Shown here piece after piece: positions 16,829-25,769 of a stretch of 64,000 nucleotides of DNA (the stretch's first letter is position 1; each line of letters starts with the position of its first letter). The stretch is from NCBI GenBank assembly GCA_004292745.1, contig RDXH01000004.1, forward strand, positions 21,631 to 85,630, in the 5' to 3' direction. The stretch comes from Oscillatoriales cyanobacterium (GTDB lineage: Bacteria > Cyanobacteriota > Cyanobacteriia > Cyanobacteriales > Microcoleaceae). Position numbers and translations under genes: made by a program. The notes beneath the pieces were generated by a model. The model ran no database searches and was not told the DNA's origin. It was given only the letters and a program-made list of their open reading frames with translations.

Positions 16829-17812
16829 TTAAAAATCTAAGATTGAATGATATTTGTCGTCGAACCAGTCATCAGTGCCGAAGCCTAATGCTCTAGAATT
16901 GGGAAACAATTCTAGAGCTAAATTCAATGCTGCTTGTCTGCCTATCTGGGTTTCAAATACGGATGAAAAAACAGCGTCTATAGGGTGGATTTCACAAAAT
17001 TTCCGCAGTTGGGATGGCGAACCGAGGATGGCTGGCTTGATGACGAAAATTCCCCTCCAGCCTCGCTCGTAGCATTCTTGGATGCGATCGAGATTGGCGA
17101 CTGATTCGTCTAGGGCGATCGCAGTTTTGTAAACAGCACTCAATGATAGCATTTTATCAAATTGTGATACAGGTAATGGCTGTTCTAAAAATTCAATTAT
17201 TACAGATAAGTCCGGATTTTTTAACAAATTATCGCCAGTGTTTAGCCAGGTTTCAGCTTGCGAGTAATTGAGTCCACCGTTGGCATCTAATCGCAATAAT
17301 GCTGGAGCGCGATCGCCCAAATCATCCATTGCCTCGATTAGCTGCTGAAAAACCTGTAATTCTTCGTCAATGGCCGCCACACCAATTTTCCATTTAAACG
17401 TCCTAAATCCCTGTTGCCAAAGCGTTTGTAAAGCTGATAAAGCTGTTTTTCCGGCGGGCAATAAACCACTGTAACGACTATTTTCTGCCTCGTTTAGAAT
17501 GGATGCAGAGCCTGAGAACGAGTTAGATAGTGCTGACTCAAAGCCAAATTGACAAGCAGGCAATTCAGCGGAAATAGTAAAAATAGTTTCTTCTGAAATA
17601 TTAGTTGGTAACGAGGTACAAAAATCTAAAGCTTGGTCAAAACTTTCAGAACCAAACCAACTCAAAGGGGCAATTTCTCCCCAACCAATTTGACCTTTTT
17701 CGTCCGTAAGTTTCAGGATAATTCCCGATCGCATATCCCAGATGCCGTGGCTGGTGTGCAAGGGACGCTTAAATTTTCGATGATAAGTCCGAAATTGGAA
17801 TTGATATAGCAT
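16829..17812 (-). CDS. menC: o-Succinylbenzoate synthase (MenC)
   Basis: A 327-residue enolase-superfamily enzyme that dehydrates SHCHC to o-succinylbenzoate. The catalytic KxK is in FRTFKWKIGV, the metal ligands in LRLDANGG, EFLEQPL and IALDESVA, and the second catalytic lysine in IFVIKPAILG. The N-terminal capping domain (FKRPLHTSHGIW) is complete. It is in line with menH and menE. The start is an ATG. Confidence 0.95.
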   Translation of the reverse strand: MLYQFQFRTYHRKFKRPLHTSHGIWDMRSGIILKLTDEKGQIGWGEIAPLSWFGSESFDQALDFCTSLPTNISEETIFTISAELPACQFGFESALSNSFSGSASILNEAENSRYSGLLPAGKTALSALQTLWQQGFRTFKWKIGVAAIDEELQVFQQLIEAMDDLGDRAPALLRLDANGGLNYSQAETWLNTGDNLLKNPDLSVIIEFLEQPLPVSQFDKMLSLSAVYKTAIALDESVANLDRIQECYERGWRGIFVIKPAILGSPSQLRKFCEIHPIDAVFSSVFETQIGRQAALNLALELFPNSRALGFGTDDWFDDKYHSILDF

Positions 17813-17888
17813 TTACTGAATAGGGAATAATTAGCACTGAGATTGTGCGCTTCACTCAGAATTACACAGAGGTTTAGCGTAAGTTTTG

Positions 17889-18689
17889 TTAATCATAAAA
17901 TTGTCTCACAGCGGCGACAAATTCATCGATATTTTCAAAATGGATGTTGTGACCAGCTTTGGATACAATTTTGTTATGGGCTGCGGGACATAAACTGGCA
18001 ATTTCTGCATTAATATTTTGAAATTTATCATCGTATTCTCCCGCTAGCAACAGGAGAGGAATTTGATTTTGTGCTAGTTTTTCCCAGAGAGAGGGCTGGT
18101 TGCCGGTTCCCATATTGCGGAGGGATTTGGCTAATTCTATGGGGTTATTTGCTAAACGGGTTTCGATGAGTCGCTCGAAATTAGGAGATTTTTTTAAGGA
18201 TTGGAACAAAGGGCGATCGTACCAGTAGTATAAAAATTCTTTAAGGTTGCTATTTTCCAGTTTTTGTGATATATGCAAATCCGATTCTAGGCGGTGCGAT
18301 CGCTCTTTTTGGGTCTTCAATCCCGGCGAAGCTGACTCCAGCACTACTTTCTGGAATCTGTCAGGAAAATGTAAGGTCATATAAAGCGCCAATCGCCCGC
18401 CCATTGAATAGCCTAATAACAAACATTTGTGTATTTGTAAATCATCTAATAGGTGTATTAATGCTAGCGCTGTATTTGACATATTATAGCAAGTTTCTTC
18501 GCCCATGATGCTGGTTTTTCCGTGACCGGGAAGGTCAACTGCTAGACAGTAATAACTTCGAGAAAGTAAGGCAATGATGGGAGTAAAATCTTGTGATTTA
18601 CCAGTAAATCCGTGGAGTAATAAAATTATTGGCTGTGTGGGTTTTCCAGTTAAGGAATAGTGAATATTATATTTTTTAAGGTGTTTCAT
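17889..18689 (-). CDS. menH: SHCHC synthase, alpha/beta hydrolase (MenH)
   Basis: A 266-residue alpha/beta-hydrolase with an oxyanion region at LLLHGFTGKSQDF, the nucleophile elbow GYSMGGRLAL and the catalytic His in KAGHNIHFENIDEFV. MenH eliminates pyruvate from SEPHCHC to give SHCHC. Sequence alone would allow other hydrolase activities; the position between menA and menC makes MenH the best call. 76 bp separate it from menC. Confidence 0.9.
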   Translation of the reverse strand: MKHLKKYNIHYSLTGKPTQPIILLLHGFTGKSQDFTPIIALLSRSYYCLAVDLPGHGKTSIMGEETCYNMSNTALALIHLLDDLQIHKCLLLGYSMGGRLALYMTLHFPDRFQKVVLESASPGLKTQKERSHRLESDLHISQKLENSNLKEFLYYWYDRPLFQSLKKSPNFERLIETRLANNPIELAKSLRNMGTGNQPSLWEKLAQNQIPLLLLAGEYDDKFQNINAEIASLCPAAHNKIVSKAGHNIHFENIDEFVAAVRQFYD

Positions 18690-18716
18690 TTGTGATTAAT
18701 AGAAGTAATTCTGTTG

Positions 18717-18778
18717 GTAGTCAGGACTTTAGTCATGATTGACTAAAATTTGGCAAAAATGACTAAAACCTTGACTAC
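18717..18778. repeat. Dispersed GACTTTAGTC hairpin between menA and menH
   Basis: The arms at 18717-18736 and 18759-18778 pair at 18 of 20 positions. This is the GGACTAAAGTCCTGACTACG family also seen at about 1358-1380, 15206-15241, 23760-23805, 33693-33785 and 51978-51995. It could attenuate readthrough from menA into menH. Confidence 0.75.
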
Positions 18779-18819
18779 GAACCAGATTTCTATTTTACTT
18801 CAATTGGCGATCGCCCGAT

Positions 18820-19716
18820 TTACAAAACAAACCCCAACGCCAGCAGTAAACCGCTGACAAAATGCAGGGTGACAGCAATAAACTTGCAGTTGCTGACTTG
18901 TGCTGGCCGATCGTGATTGTCTGTGACATGGCGGCAAAGGTCGATCGCAAAAAACAAACTCCCAAAAATCAACAGCGTCCAAATTGGGAAAATTTGCAAC
19001 AGCACAAACAGCACAGTCAAAGCATAAATGCTCCCGCAAAACCACTGCAACACCTGGGCACCTTTTTTTGTACCGAGTCGAACAATAGGGGAGTTTTTTC
19101 CGGCAGCCAAATCATCCGCCACTTGATGAAAATGAGAACAAAATAAGATAATACTCGTAGTAATTCCTACGATTACTGACGCGCCAAAATTAGTGGCTGA
19201 CCAACTTTGAGTTTGACTGTAATAAGCAGCAGCTAAAGCTAGGGGACCGAAGGTGAAAAAGCAGATAAACTCGCCTAAACCCTGATAGCCCAAACGAAAA
19301 GGAGGCCCTTGATAAGTGTAGCCAAGGGCGCAACACAAAATTACGAGTAAAATCACTGTTGGATCTTGTTGCCACCAAGAAATAGCACAGATTCCCGACA
19401 CTCCCAAAGCTAAAAACAGATTAGCTAACCAGAAAATTAAAGCTTTATTTCCGGTTAAGTTAACGAGGGAATGTGCTTTGTTTTTATCGATACCAGTTTC
19501 TGAGTCAAATACATCATTGGTGAGATTTAGCCATGCTATAATTAAGATGGCTGACATTAAAAAAGTCGAAAATATTGACCAATTAATCGTTTTAGTTTCC
19601 GCAAAAGCAATTGCAGTTCCTACCGAAATAGGAATCACGGCAACACTGTACATGGGTGGCTTGATTGCCGCTAGCCACAGTTTACTATTTGGACGTTCAA
19701 TTAACTTTGTTGTCAT
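18820..19716 (-). CDS. menA: 1,4-Dihydroxy-2-naphthoate phytyltransferase (MenA)
   Basis: A UbiA-family membrane prenyltransferase that attaches the phytyl chain to DHNA, giving demethylphylloquinone. The two Asp-rich motifs are visible: NDVFDSETGIDKNK and the second-loop DDLAAGKNSPIVRLG. Eight to nine hydrophobic segments span the rest. The frame is open to 19812, but I start at the ATG at 19716 (MTTKLIERPNSKLW), where the family normally begins; the upstream 32 residues do not look like UbiA sequence. It is the first gene of the minus-strand men cluster and is divergent from menF. Confidence 0.92.
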   Translation of the reverse strand: MTTKLIERPNSKLWLAAIKPPMYSVAVIPISVGTAIAFAETKTINWSIFSTFLMSAILIIAWLNLTNDVFDSETGIDKNKAHSLVNLTGNKALIFWLANLFLALGVSGICAISWWQQDPTVILLVILCCALGYTYQGPPFRLGYQGLGEFICFFTFGPLALAAAYYSQTQSWSATNFGASVIVGITTSIILFCSHFHQVADDLAAGKNSPIVRLGTKKGAQVLQWFCGSIYALTVLFVLLQIFPIWTLLIFGSLFFAIDLCRHVTDNHDRPAQVSNCKFIAVTLHFVSGLLLALGFVL

Positions 19717-20047
19717 TATACAAACTTGATTCAATTGATAGCAGCTTAGTAATTTTACAATTTTATTGGTTAAGTAGGTGTAATCTGTATCAGGTTGAGT
19801 GCGTGCAGGCATTCATTCAAAGGCTGTGGGGGTAGTCAAACTGTGGAAGTATCCCGTCTGTAAACCTCTGTGGGGCGATCGACTTTTGCCGACAGTTAGG
19901 CGATCGATCTATAAAGTTTTGTGTCTAAATGTTTCGATAGATCGCCCCAGAGTCTGTTTTTTTGCCCTAGGGAGTCGAAACAGGGAGGGAAACTAGAAAC
20001 GTCATGTTTGGCGATCGCCCTCCCGTGCTTAGATCGAATTAGGGGTT
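19717..20047. promoter_or_regulatory. Divergent control region between menA and menF
   Basis: This 331-bp gap between divergent starts holds no gene. GGGGCGATC at about 19873 and GATCGCCCC at about 19939 form a wide inverted repeat, with two HIP1-like cores inside. I cannot assign promoters with confidence. Confidence 0.45.
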
Positions 20048-21532
20048 ATGGCGGGACAAACCCGCACTCTTGCTGACAAATCTGTTATTCTCGATTTCAT
20101 GACAGTAATACCGCACCGCGCTAATCTTTTGCAAGACCGCAATCAACTGCATCAGTTGCTGTTAGATTGTCAGCAGTCTTTAACTGACAAATATCAAACC
20201 AAAATAGTTAGTATTTCTCAGGAGATTTACCCTCTCGATCCGCTAGCTGTACTGCAAGAGATTTCCGAACCTTGTCAGCGGCACTTTTACTTTGAAAAAA
20301 GAGACGCCATTCCCGACAAAAGTTTTGCGATTGCCGCCCTTGATTCGGCAATCCATCTCACAGTATCAGGAAGCGATCGATTTGCTGCGGCGCAAAACTT
20401 TATTCGTTCAACACTTGCCAGTACAATTACGATTGGTACGGAACGCTTGCCCTTAAGCGGGCCTCACTTTTTTTGCAGTTTTGGTTTTTTTGATGAGAAC
20501 ATTGCCTCTAATTCTTACTTTCCACCCGCTACCATATTTTTACCAAAATGGCAAATATCGATCCAAAATGATAGCTGTATTATCATCGCAAATGCCATGG
20601 TAGAAAAAGAGATAAATGTTAAAAAATTAGCTGAGAATATTTGGCAAACTTTTGATAAAATTGCATCTCGCCCCTACCGTAAATTAACTAATTATATTCA
20701 TAATTCCATAGCTTTCAAACAAATACCAGTGAATGATGCCAATCAATTTAAAACATCTGTTAAATCTGCGTTAGAATTGATCGAGTCTAAATATTTTAGT
20801 AAAATTGTTTTATCCCAAGCCATCAATGTGATTTCGGAAACCAGTTTTAGTGCGATCGATTCCTTAAATAACTTACGCCTCAGTTATCCAGGTTGCTATG
20901 TATTTTTAACCAGTAACGGTCAAGGTCAAAATTTTATTGGAGCTAGTCCAGAACGCTTAATTAGCATTCACAATAATCAGTTATCAACAGATGCTTTAGC
21001 TGGTTCAGCGCCCAGGGGGAAAACAGAGGCAGAAGATGGGAATTTAGCCAAAGGTTTATTGCATAGTGAAAAAGATATTAGAGAACATCGAGTTGTGATT
21101 GATTTTATAGTCGATCGCCTGTCGCAACTTGGCATAACTCCCAATTGTTCCCCAGTACCAAGACTGCTACAGCTATCAAACATTCAGCATTTGTGGACAC
21201 CCATCACCGCTCAAATTCCGCCTGATATTCATTTATTAAAAATTTTAGCCCAACTGCATCCAACCCCAGCGGTAGCCGGCGTACCGAGAGATATAGCCCT
21301 AGAGCAAATTCGTCGCTGCGAAACCTGCGATCGCTCTTTGTACGCAGCACCCATAGGCTGGATCGATGCCCGTGGTAATGGGGAATTCGCAGTCGGCATT
21401 CGATCGGCATTAATCGATGGCGATCGGGCTATACTCTATGCTGGTGCCGGTATTGTCGCCGGTTCGGAACCGGAAAAGGAACTAGCAGAAATTCAGCTCA
21501 AATTACAACCACTTTTAAATGCTTTGGTTTAG
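20048..21532 (+). CDS. menF: Isochorismate synthase (MenF)
   Basis: A chorismate-binding-family enzyme (494 residues from ATG 20048; ATG 20099, MTVIPHRANLLQ, is an alternative). It converts chorismate to isochorismate, the entry to phylloquinone synthesis. The C-terminal catalytic half has the conserved FIGASPERLI, ALAGSAPRGKT, SEKDIREHRVVIDFI, LHPTPAVAGVPRDIAL, and the Mg-binding YAGAGIVAGSEPEKE. The N-terminal third is variable, as usual in cyanobacterial MenF. menD follows on the same strand after a 221-bp gap containing a hairpin repeat. Confidence 0.93.
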   Translation: MAGQTRTLADKSVILDFMTVIPHRANLLQDRNQLHQLLLDCQQSLTDKYQTKIVSISQEIYPLDPLAVLQEISEPCQRHFYFEKRDAIPDKSFAIAALDSAIHLTVSGSDRFAAAQNFIRSTLASTITIGTERLPLSGPHFFCSFGFFDENIASNSYFPPATIFLPKWQISIQNDSCIIIANAMVEKEINVKKLAENIWQTFDKIASRPYRKLTNYIHNSIAFKQIPVNDANQFKTSVKSALELIESKYFSKIVLSQAINVISETSFSAIDSLNNLRLSYPGCYVFLTSNGQGQNFIGASPERLISIHNNQLSTDALAGSAPRGKTEAEDGNLAKGLLHSEKDIREHRVVIDFIVDRLSQLGITPNCSPVPRLLQLSNIQHLWTPITAQIPPDIHLLKILAQLHPTPAVAGVPRDIALEQIRRCETCDRSLYAAPIGWIDARGNGEFAVGIRSALIDGDRAILYAGAGIVAGSEPEKELAEIQLKLQPLLNALV

Positions 21533-21626
21533 TTAATTGTTTCTTTGGTGAGAGTACATAAAAATGTATTCTGATAATTATTTGGGTATAATATCAAATC
21601 CTGGTTAAAAACCCCGTTTATTTCTT

Positions 21627-21672
21627 AGTCCACGGAGGTGGACTTCGTTTTTGTAGTAGCGGTTTCAACCGC
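21627..21672. repeat. Two-hairpin dispersed repeat, copy 1
   Basis: The first hairpin is AGTCCAC-GGAG-GTGGACT (21627-21644), the second GCGGTTTCAACCGC (21659-21672). The other full copy is at 38386-38431 with a changed but still paired stem. A half copy is at about 43967-43990. Confidence 0.8.
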
Positions 21673-21753
21673 CGAATCATAGAGGGGGTAACAAGGCTGT
21701 ATTTGGTTATAATATCCTAGCACAATACAGAGTCGCTCTACTCAAATTTAGCA

Positions 21754-23746
21754 ATGTCAATAGATTTTCGCAATACAAACACTCTCTGGTCTTCAATATT
21801 AGCAGAAACTTTACAGCGCCTGGGATTGACTACCGTTGTTATTTGTCCCGGTTCGCGATCGGCCCCATTAACAATCGCCTTTGCCCAAAATCACAATATA
21901 GAAAGTATTCCCGTACTCGACGAACGTTCAGCCAGCTTTTTTGCATTAGGAATTGCCAAAAAATCCGGTTTACCCGTCGCACTCATTTGCACATCTGGAA
22001 CCGCCGCCGCCAACTTTTATCCTGCTATCATAGAAGCTAGAGAAAGTCGAATTCCACTGCTAATATTCACTGCCGATCGACCTCCAGAACTGCGGGATTG
22101 CCATGCTGGACAGGCGATCGACCAAGTGAAAATCTACGGCAACTATCCCAACTGGCAAGCGGAATTAGCCATGCCTGCCACGTCCCTAGGAATGTTAGGC
22201 TATTTGCGACAGACGATCGCCTATGCTTGCGAGCGGACACAATTTCCAACTCCAGGCCCCGTTCACCTCAACATCCCCTTTCGTGACCCCCTTGTACCCG
22301 TTTCAGATATTGCTGTAGAAGCTTTAGAAACACAATTTGATATCGAGGATTTCTTTGCAGGATTAGAACCGATTGTTATAGGAGAAACTTCTACCCCCCC
22401 CAGCCCCCCCTTGCTAAGGGGGGGAGTAGGAAGAGGAAGTGGCATAGAACCCAGCCACCCCTTGTTAAAAGGGGGAGTAGGAAGAGGAAGTGGCATAGAA
22501 CCCAGCCACCCCTTGTTAACCCAGCCACCCCTTGTTAAAAGGGGGAGTAGGAAGTGCCATAGAACAATGGCAAAAGTGCAGCAGAGGGATAATTATTGCG
22601 GGCGTTGCACAGCCTCAATTTCCCGAACAGTATTGTAGGGCGATCGCTCAAATTTCCCAATCCTTAAACTGGCCTGTTTTAGCAGAAGGACTATCCCCAC
22701 TCAGAAACTATGCTCAACTCAACCCCCATCTCATTTCCACCTATGATTTAATCCTGCGAAACGGCGAAATAGCAGATAAATTAACCCCAGAAATAGCCAT
22801 TCAAATCGGAGACTTACCCACAAGTAAAGAACTGCGAAACTGGTTAGATAAAACGCAACCCAAACGATATATAATCCATCCCAGCCACCACAACTTCGAT
22901 CCCCTACACGGCAGAACCATCCACCTGCGAATTTCCCCAGAAAATCTCGCAACAGTTGTCTCCCCTCAAGTCCCCCCCCTTACCAATACCCAATCAACTC
23001 AAGTCCCCCCCCTTACCAATACCCAATCAACTCAAGTCCCCCCCCTTGGCAAGGGGGGGTTAGGGGGGGTTCTCACCTCTGAATCAAACGAATACCTCCA
23101 ACTTTGGAACAATACCGAAACCAAAGTCAGACAAGCAATAGACCAAAAAATATCAGCAATTCAAAACATAATTGAACCCAAAGTTTCCTGGCTGCTTTCC
23201 CAAATATTACCAGCAGGCACACCGATATTTATTGCCAACAGTATGCCAGTCAGAGATGTAGAGTTTTTCTGGCAACCAAATAACTTAAAAATCCAACCTT
23301 TTTTCAATCGCGGTGCTAATGGCATAGACGGCACACTATCAACAGCTTTGGGAATCGCTCACCGCAATCAAAGCTGTATAATGTTAACAGGAGACTTAGC
23401 ACTTTTGCACGATACCAACGGTTTTTTAATTAAAAATAAATTGGTCGGTCATTTGACAATTATTTTAATTAATAACAACGGCGGTGGGATTTTTGAAATG
23501 TTGCCCGTTGCTAAATTCGATCCACCCTTTGAAGAATTTTTTGCCACCCCTCAAGATATCAACTTTGCTAAGTTGTGTGCAACCTATGGCGTGGAACACG
23601 AGATAATTGACGATTGGGAAGTGTTCCAAGCAAAATTAAGTTTTTTGCCAAATAGGGGGATTCGGGTCTTAGAATTGGCAACCAATAGACGCACAGATGC
23701 TAAATGGCGGCTGGATAATCTCAGTAAATTTGCCCCAGGTTCGTAG
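21754..23746 (+). CDS. menD: SEPHCHC synthase (MenD), frameshifted
   Basis: A thiamine-diphosphate enzyme that condenses isochorismate with 2-oxoglutarate. The N-terminal half ([63 protein letters not shown]) is in one frame and ends at 22638; the C-terminal half, with the ThDP/Mg motif [15 protein letters not shown] through [12 protein letters not shown], is in the next frame. The shift is explained by a perfect 19-bp tandem duplication (22501-22519 and 22520-22538): removing one copy joins the frames as [18 protein letters not shown]. Two repeat-derived low-complexity inserts are present (about residues 215-265 and near [11 protein letters not shown]). Either the gene is inactivated, or the duplication is an assembly or sequencing artefact. 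No second menD is visible. Confidence 0.88.
22391..22556. repeat. 51-bp repeat units plus 19-bp duplication inside menD
   Basis: A C-run/G-run hairpin (CCCCCTTGCTAAGGGGGG type) begins a 51-bp unit (17 codons, [17 protein letters not shown]) that is repeated in frame, with a clear unit at 22450-22500. The last part contains CCCAGCCACCCCTTGTTAA twice in tandem, which breaks the frame. Confidence 0.9.
22967..23072. repeat. 33-bp tandem repeat and C/G hairpin inside menD
   Basis: Two perfect 33-bp units (22967-22999 and 23000-23032, encoding [11 protein letters not shown]) are followed by a third partial unit that runs into CCCCCCCTTGGCAAGGGGGGG and a G-rich tail. All is in frame with the C-terminal half of menD. 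Confidence 0.9.
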
Positions 23747-23806
23747 TCAAGAATTCATTCCTTTGTTGGGTAATTTAAGGACTAAAGTCCTGACTATGAA
23801 CCTGAT
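23740..23806. repeat. Dispersed AGGACTAAAGTCCT hairpin after menD
   Basis: AGGTTCGTAGTCAAGAATTC at the menD stop codon and AAGGACTAAAGTCCTGACTA further on belong to the same family as 18717-18778. It lies between convergent menD and the glutaredoxin gene. Confidence 0.65.
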
Positions 23807-23817
23807 AGGGACTGTAT

Positions 23818-24132
23818 TTAAACTGCTGGTTGAACTAGCAGCGGCTCTAAGTTTCCTTCGGCATCAAGTTTGTGAATTTCATCGCAGCCGCCGACGTGTT
23901 GGTTATTAATGAAAATTTGGGGCACGCTGCGGCGTCCGTTGGCGCGTTGAGCCATGGCATTTCTAGCTGCTTCGTCGCCGTCAATCTTGTATTCGGTGTA
24001 ATTTACGCCTTTCCACCACAGCAAGGATTTGGCGCGGATACAATAGGGACAGGTTTGCCATGTGTAGATTTCCACGTTGGCTTTCATGCGATCGGGTTTG
24101 CGCCCTAATATGGGATTAAGAAAGTCAAGCAT
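23818..24132 (-). CDS. grxC: Glutaredoxin (GrxC type)
   Basis: A dithiol glutaredoxin with the active site TCPYCIRAK, the glutathione-binding RSVPQIFINNQHVGGCDE and the typical start of the fold VEIYTWQTCPYC. It reduces protein disulfides and glutathione mixed disulfides in the cytosol. I start at the ATG at 24132 (MLDFLNPILGRKPDRMK); the frame is open to 24204, but the extra Ser/Thr-rich residues are not family sequence. About 104 residues is normal for cyanobacterial members with this short N-terminal extension. Confidence 0.9.
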   Translation of the reverse strand: MLDFLNPILGRKPDRMKANVEIYTWQTCPYCIRAKSLLWWKGVNYTEYKIDGDEAARNAMAQRANGRRSVPQIFINNQHVGGCDEIHKLDAEGNLEPLLVQPAV

Positions 24133-24395
24133 TTTGAGTACGGGAGTAAGGGTTGAACTGTTTGAGGAATTAACCATTATTTTACTAAACCCGGTCATTC
24201 CCAAGTCCTACCCAAAGGTGAGGGTTGGGTGGAATTGCCCGCCACTATGGGTGAGGCTGTGACTCAAGTCACAAATAAACTCTTTTTGGATCACTTGGCT
24301 GCACCCAAAATAATCACCTTCCTATCCTCATCAATGTCACCGCTGTTTTCGGGAAATAGGGAGATGATGTATATATCGAATTCAACCGTACTGCC

Positions 24396-24611
24396 ATGAA
24401 TCCCGTACAACTCCTCCCCGGCGCTATCTCTGAAATCCTCGCTTCTGTAAGCGACACAGGTGTTTTGACTCTAGCCGATCGCTACGGTTTGATGGCTGCC
24501 AGCTTTGACGAGTCTCTGAATGAGGATGAGAGAGGCTGTGTCAACCGCTTGCTACGGGCTGTCAGAAAAGGCAAAGTCAAAATCGTCAACGAATTTTCAG
24601 CAGCATTCTGA
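24396..24611 (+). CDS. Small conserved-looking protein (71 aa)
   Basis: A 71-residue acidic-basic protein beginning MNPVQLLPGAISEILASVSD and ending in RAVRKGKVKIVNEFSAAF. It has the appearance of a helical conserved cyanobacterial hypothetical protein and I know no function. A clear intrinsic terminator at 24755-24781 points in its direction, which supports real expression. The start is an ATG without an obvious ribosome site. Confidence 0.7.
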   Translation: MNPVQLLPGAISEILASVSDTGVLTLADRYGLMAASFDESLNEDERGCVNRLLRAVRKGKVKIVNEFSAAF

Positions 24612-24754
24612 TCGGGATTGACAGTTTTGTTCGGAATGCAAAGTAACTCAACGTTAGATCCCAATGACGGTGAAAATAGGCGGTAACTCCAGCAGCGGTA
24701 ATTTGAATTCGATTGAAAGTTTTCTCCTGTGACTGAACAACGGTTTTTTTCTCT

Positions 24755-24781
24755 AAGCAGCCTGTAAAGGTTGCTTTTTTT
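24755..24781 (+). terminator. Intrinsic terminator
   Basis: AAGCAGCC (24755-24762) pairs with GGTTGCTT (24769-24776), including one G-U pair, followed by a T-run at 24775-24781. It would end the transcript of the 71-residue gene. Confidence 0.75.
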
Positions 24782-24811
24782 GTGACCGAGTTTAACGGTG
24801 TGGCCCAAAGA

Positions 24812-25489
24812 TTACAAATTTTCCTGTATAATTCTATAACATTCATCTATAGTTGCTCTTTTTTCCATGGCTGTAACTAGAGATTCGTAGGCTAATTTAT
24901 GGCTTTCGATGATATTTTTGGCTTGGAGAGAACCCCAGTTTTGCTTGAGTTGAATTTCGGAACTTGGACGCCGGAGTTGTGTGAAAATTGCATTGATTTT
25001 AGTGCGGTCTTCTGCTCCGCCTTCGGCATTGCCATAGACAAAATTTTCAGCCACTATTCCCGCCATCCAAACGGTGCAGTATCGGTCTAGAAGTTGGGCG
25101 GAAAGTGTGCCATTTTGCAGTTGCAAGGCTAATTGTTCGTCTTCAAATCGAACGCCGCCTTGGGCGGATTGACCTTGTTTAAATGCTTCCCAAGCGTTGA
25201 GGGCGTAGCCGGTGACGGGAATTCCTAATAGGTGGGCGACTAGGAAGTGTCCGGCTTCGTGATGGAGGATGCGATCGCGCCTTTGTTTGGAAGTGCCCGC
25301 GAGCAAGTCTAATAAAATTGTCCCACCTTGACCTTGCCACTGGAAAGTGTCTAAGGTGGCAAGGCCCAAAAGACAAAAAGTGGCGATCGCCGGTACGGCC
25401 TCTGGCAAATTGAATAGGGGTCCTAATAAGATTGAAACAGTGATGGCAAATATAGAAATAGCGATAATATTTAAAGAAGTTTCTTTCAT
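24812..25489 (-). CDS. FtsH-like M41 peptidase domain without an ATPase
   Basis: A 225-residue membrane protein. Two N-terminal membrane helices (NIIAISIFAITVSILLG and AVPAIATFCLLGLATL) precede a zinc-protease domain with HHEAGHFLVAHLLGIPV (HExxH) and the FtsH-like region AGIVAENFVYGNAEGGAEDRTKINAIF, whose acidic residues would supply the third zinc ligand. The AAA+ module of FtsH is entirely absent, so it cannot unfold substrates by itself. Such stand-alone M41 proteins occur in cyanobacteria and plastids and are poorly characterised. The start is an ATG. The upstream gap carries short TTAGTTAT-type repeats. Confidence 0.83.
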   Translation of the reverse strand: MKETSLNIIAISIFAITVSILLGPLFNLPEAVPAIATFCLLGLATLDTFQWQGQGGTILLDLLAGTSKQRRDRILHHEAGHFLVAHLLGIPVTGYALNAWEAFKQGQSAQGGVRFEDEQLALQLQNGTLSAQLLDRYCTVWMAGIVAENFVYGNAEGGAEDRTKINAIFTQLRRPSSEIQLKQNWGSLQAKNIIESHKLAYESLVTAMEKRATIDECYRIIQENL

Positions 25490-25769
25490 AAAATGGTTAG
25501 GGATTATTAGTTATGGGTTATTAGTTATTAGTTATTGCTGCTTTGTGATTATAGCAAAAACCAGCAACTGAGTAGTGACTCATCTTGAGTTTGGTAGGTC
25601 GATCGCACTTTTGACCAAAATCGACACCAGCCGGATGGCGCACTCGACGGGACTTTAGCTTAAAATGCTATCTTCGAGTGTGATGGAAAATTGCCGATCC
25701 GATGCCACCGATATTAAAAAAGATATTAAAATAAATCAAAGTCAAATAAAAGCATAATTGGAATCCTTC

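Noticed and set aside
22532..22640. A separate start codon at 22532 making the second half of menD an independent gene
   Set aside because: The supposed start lies inside the 19-bp duplicated repeat; the two halves join exactly if one copy is removed, so this is one broken gene.
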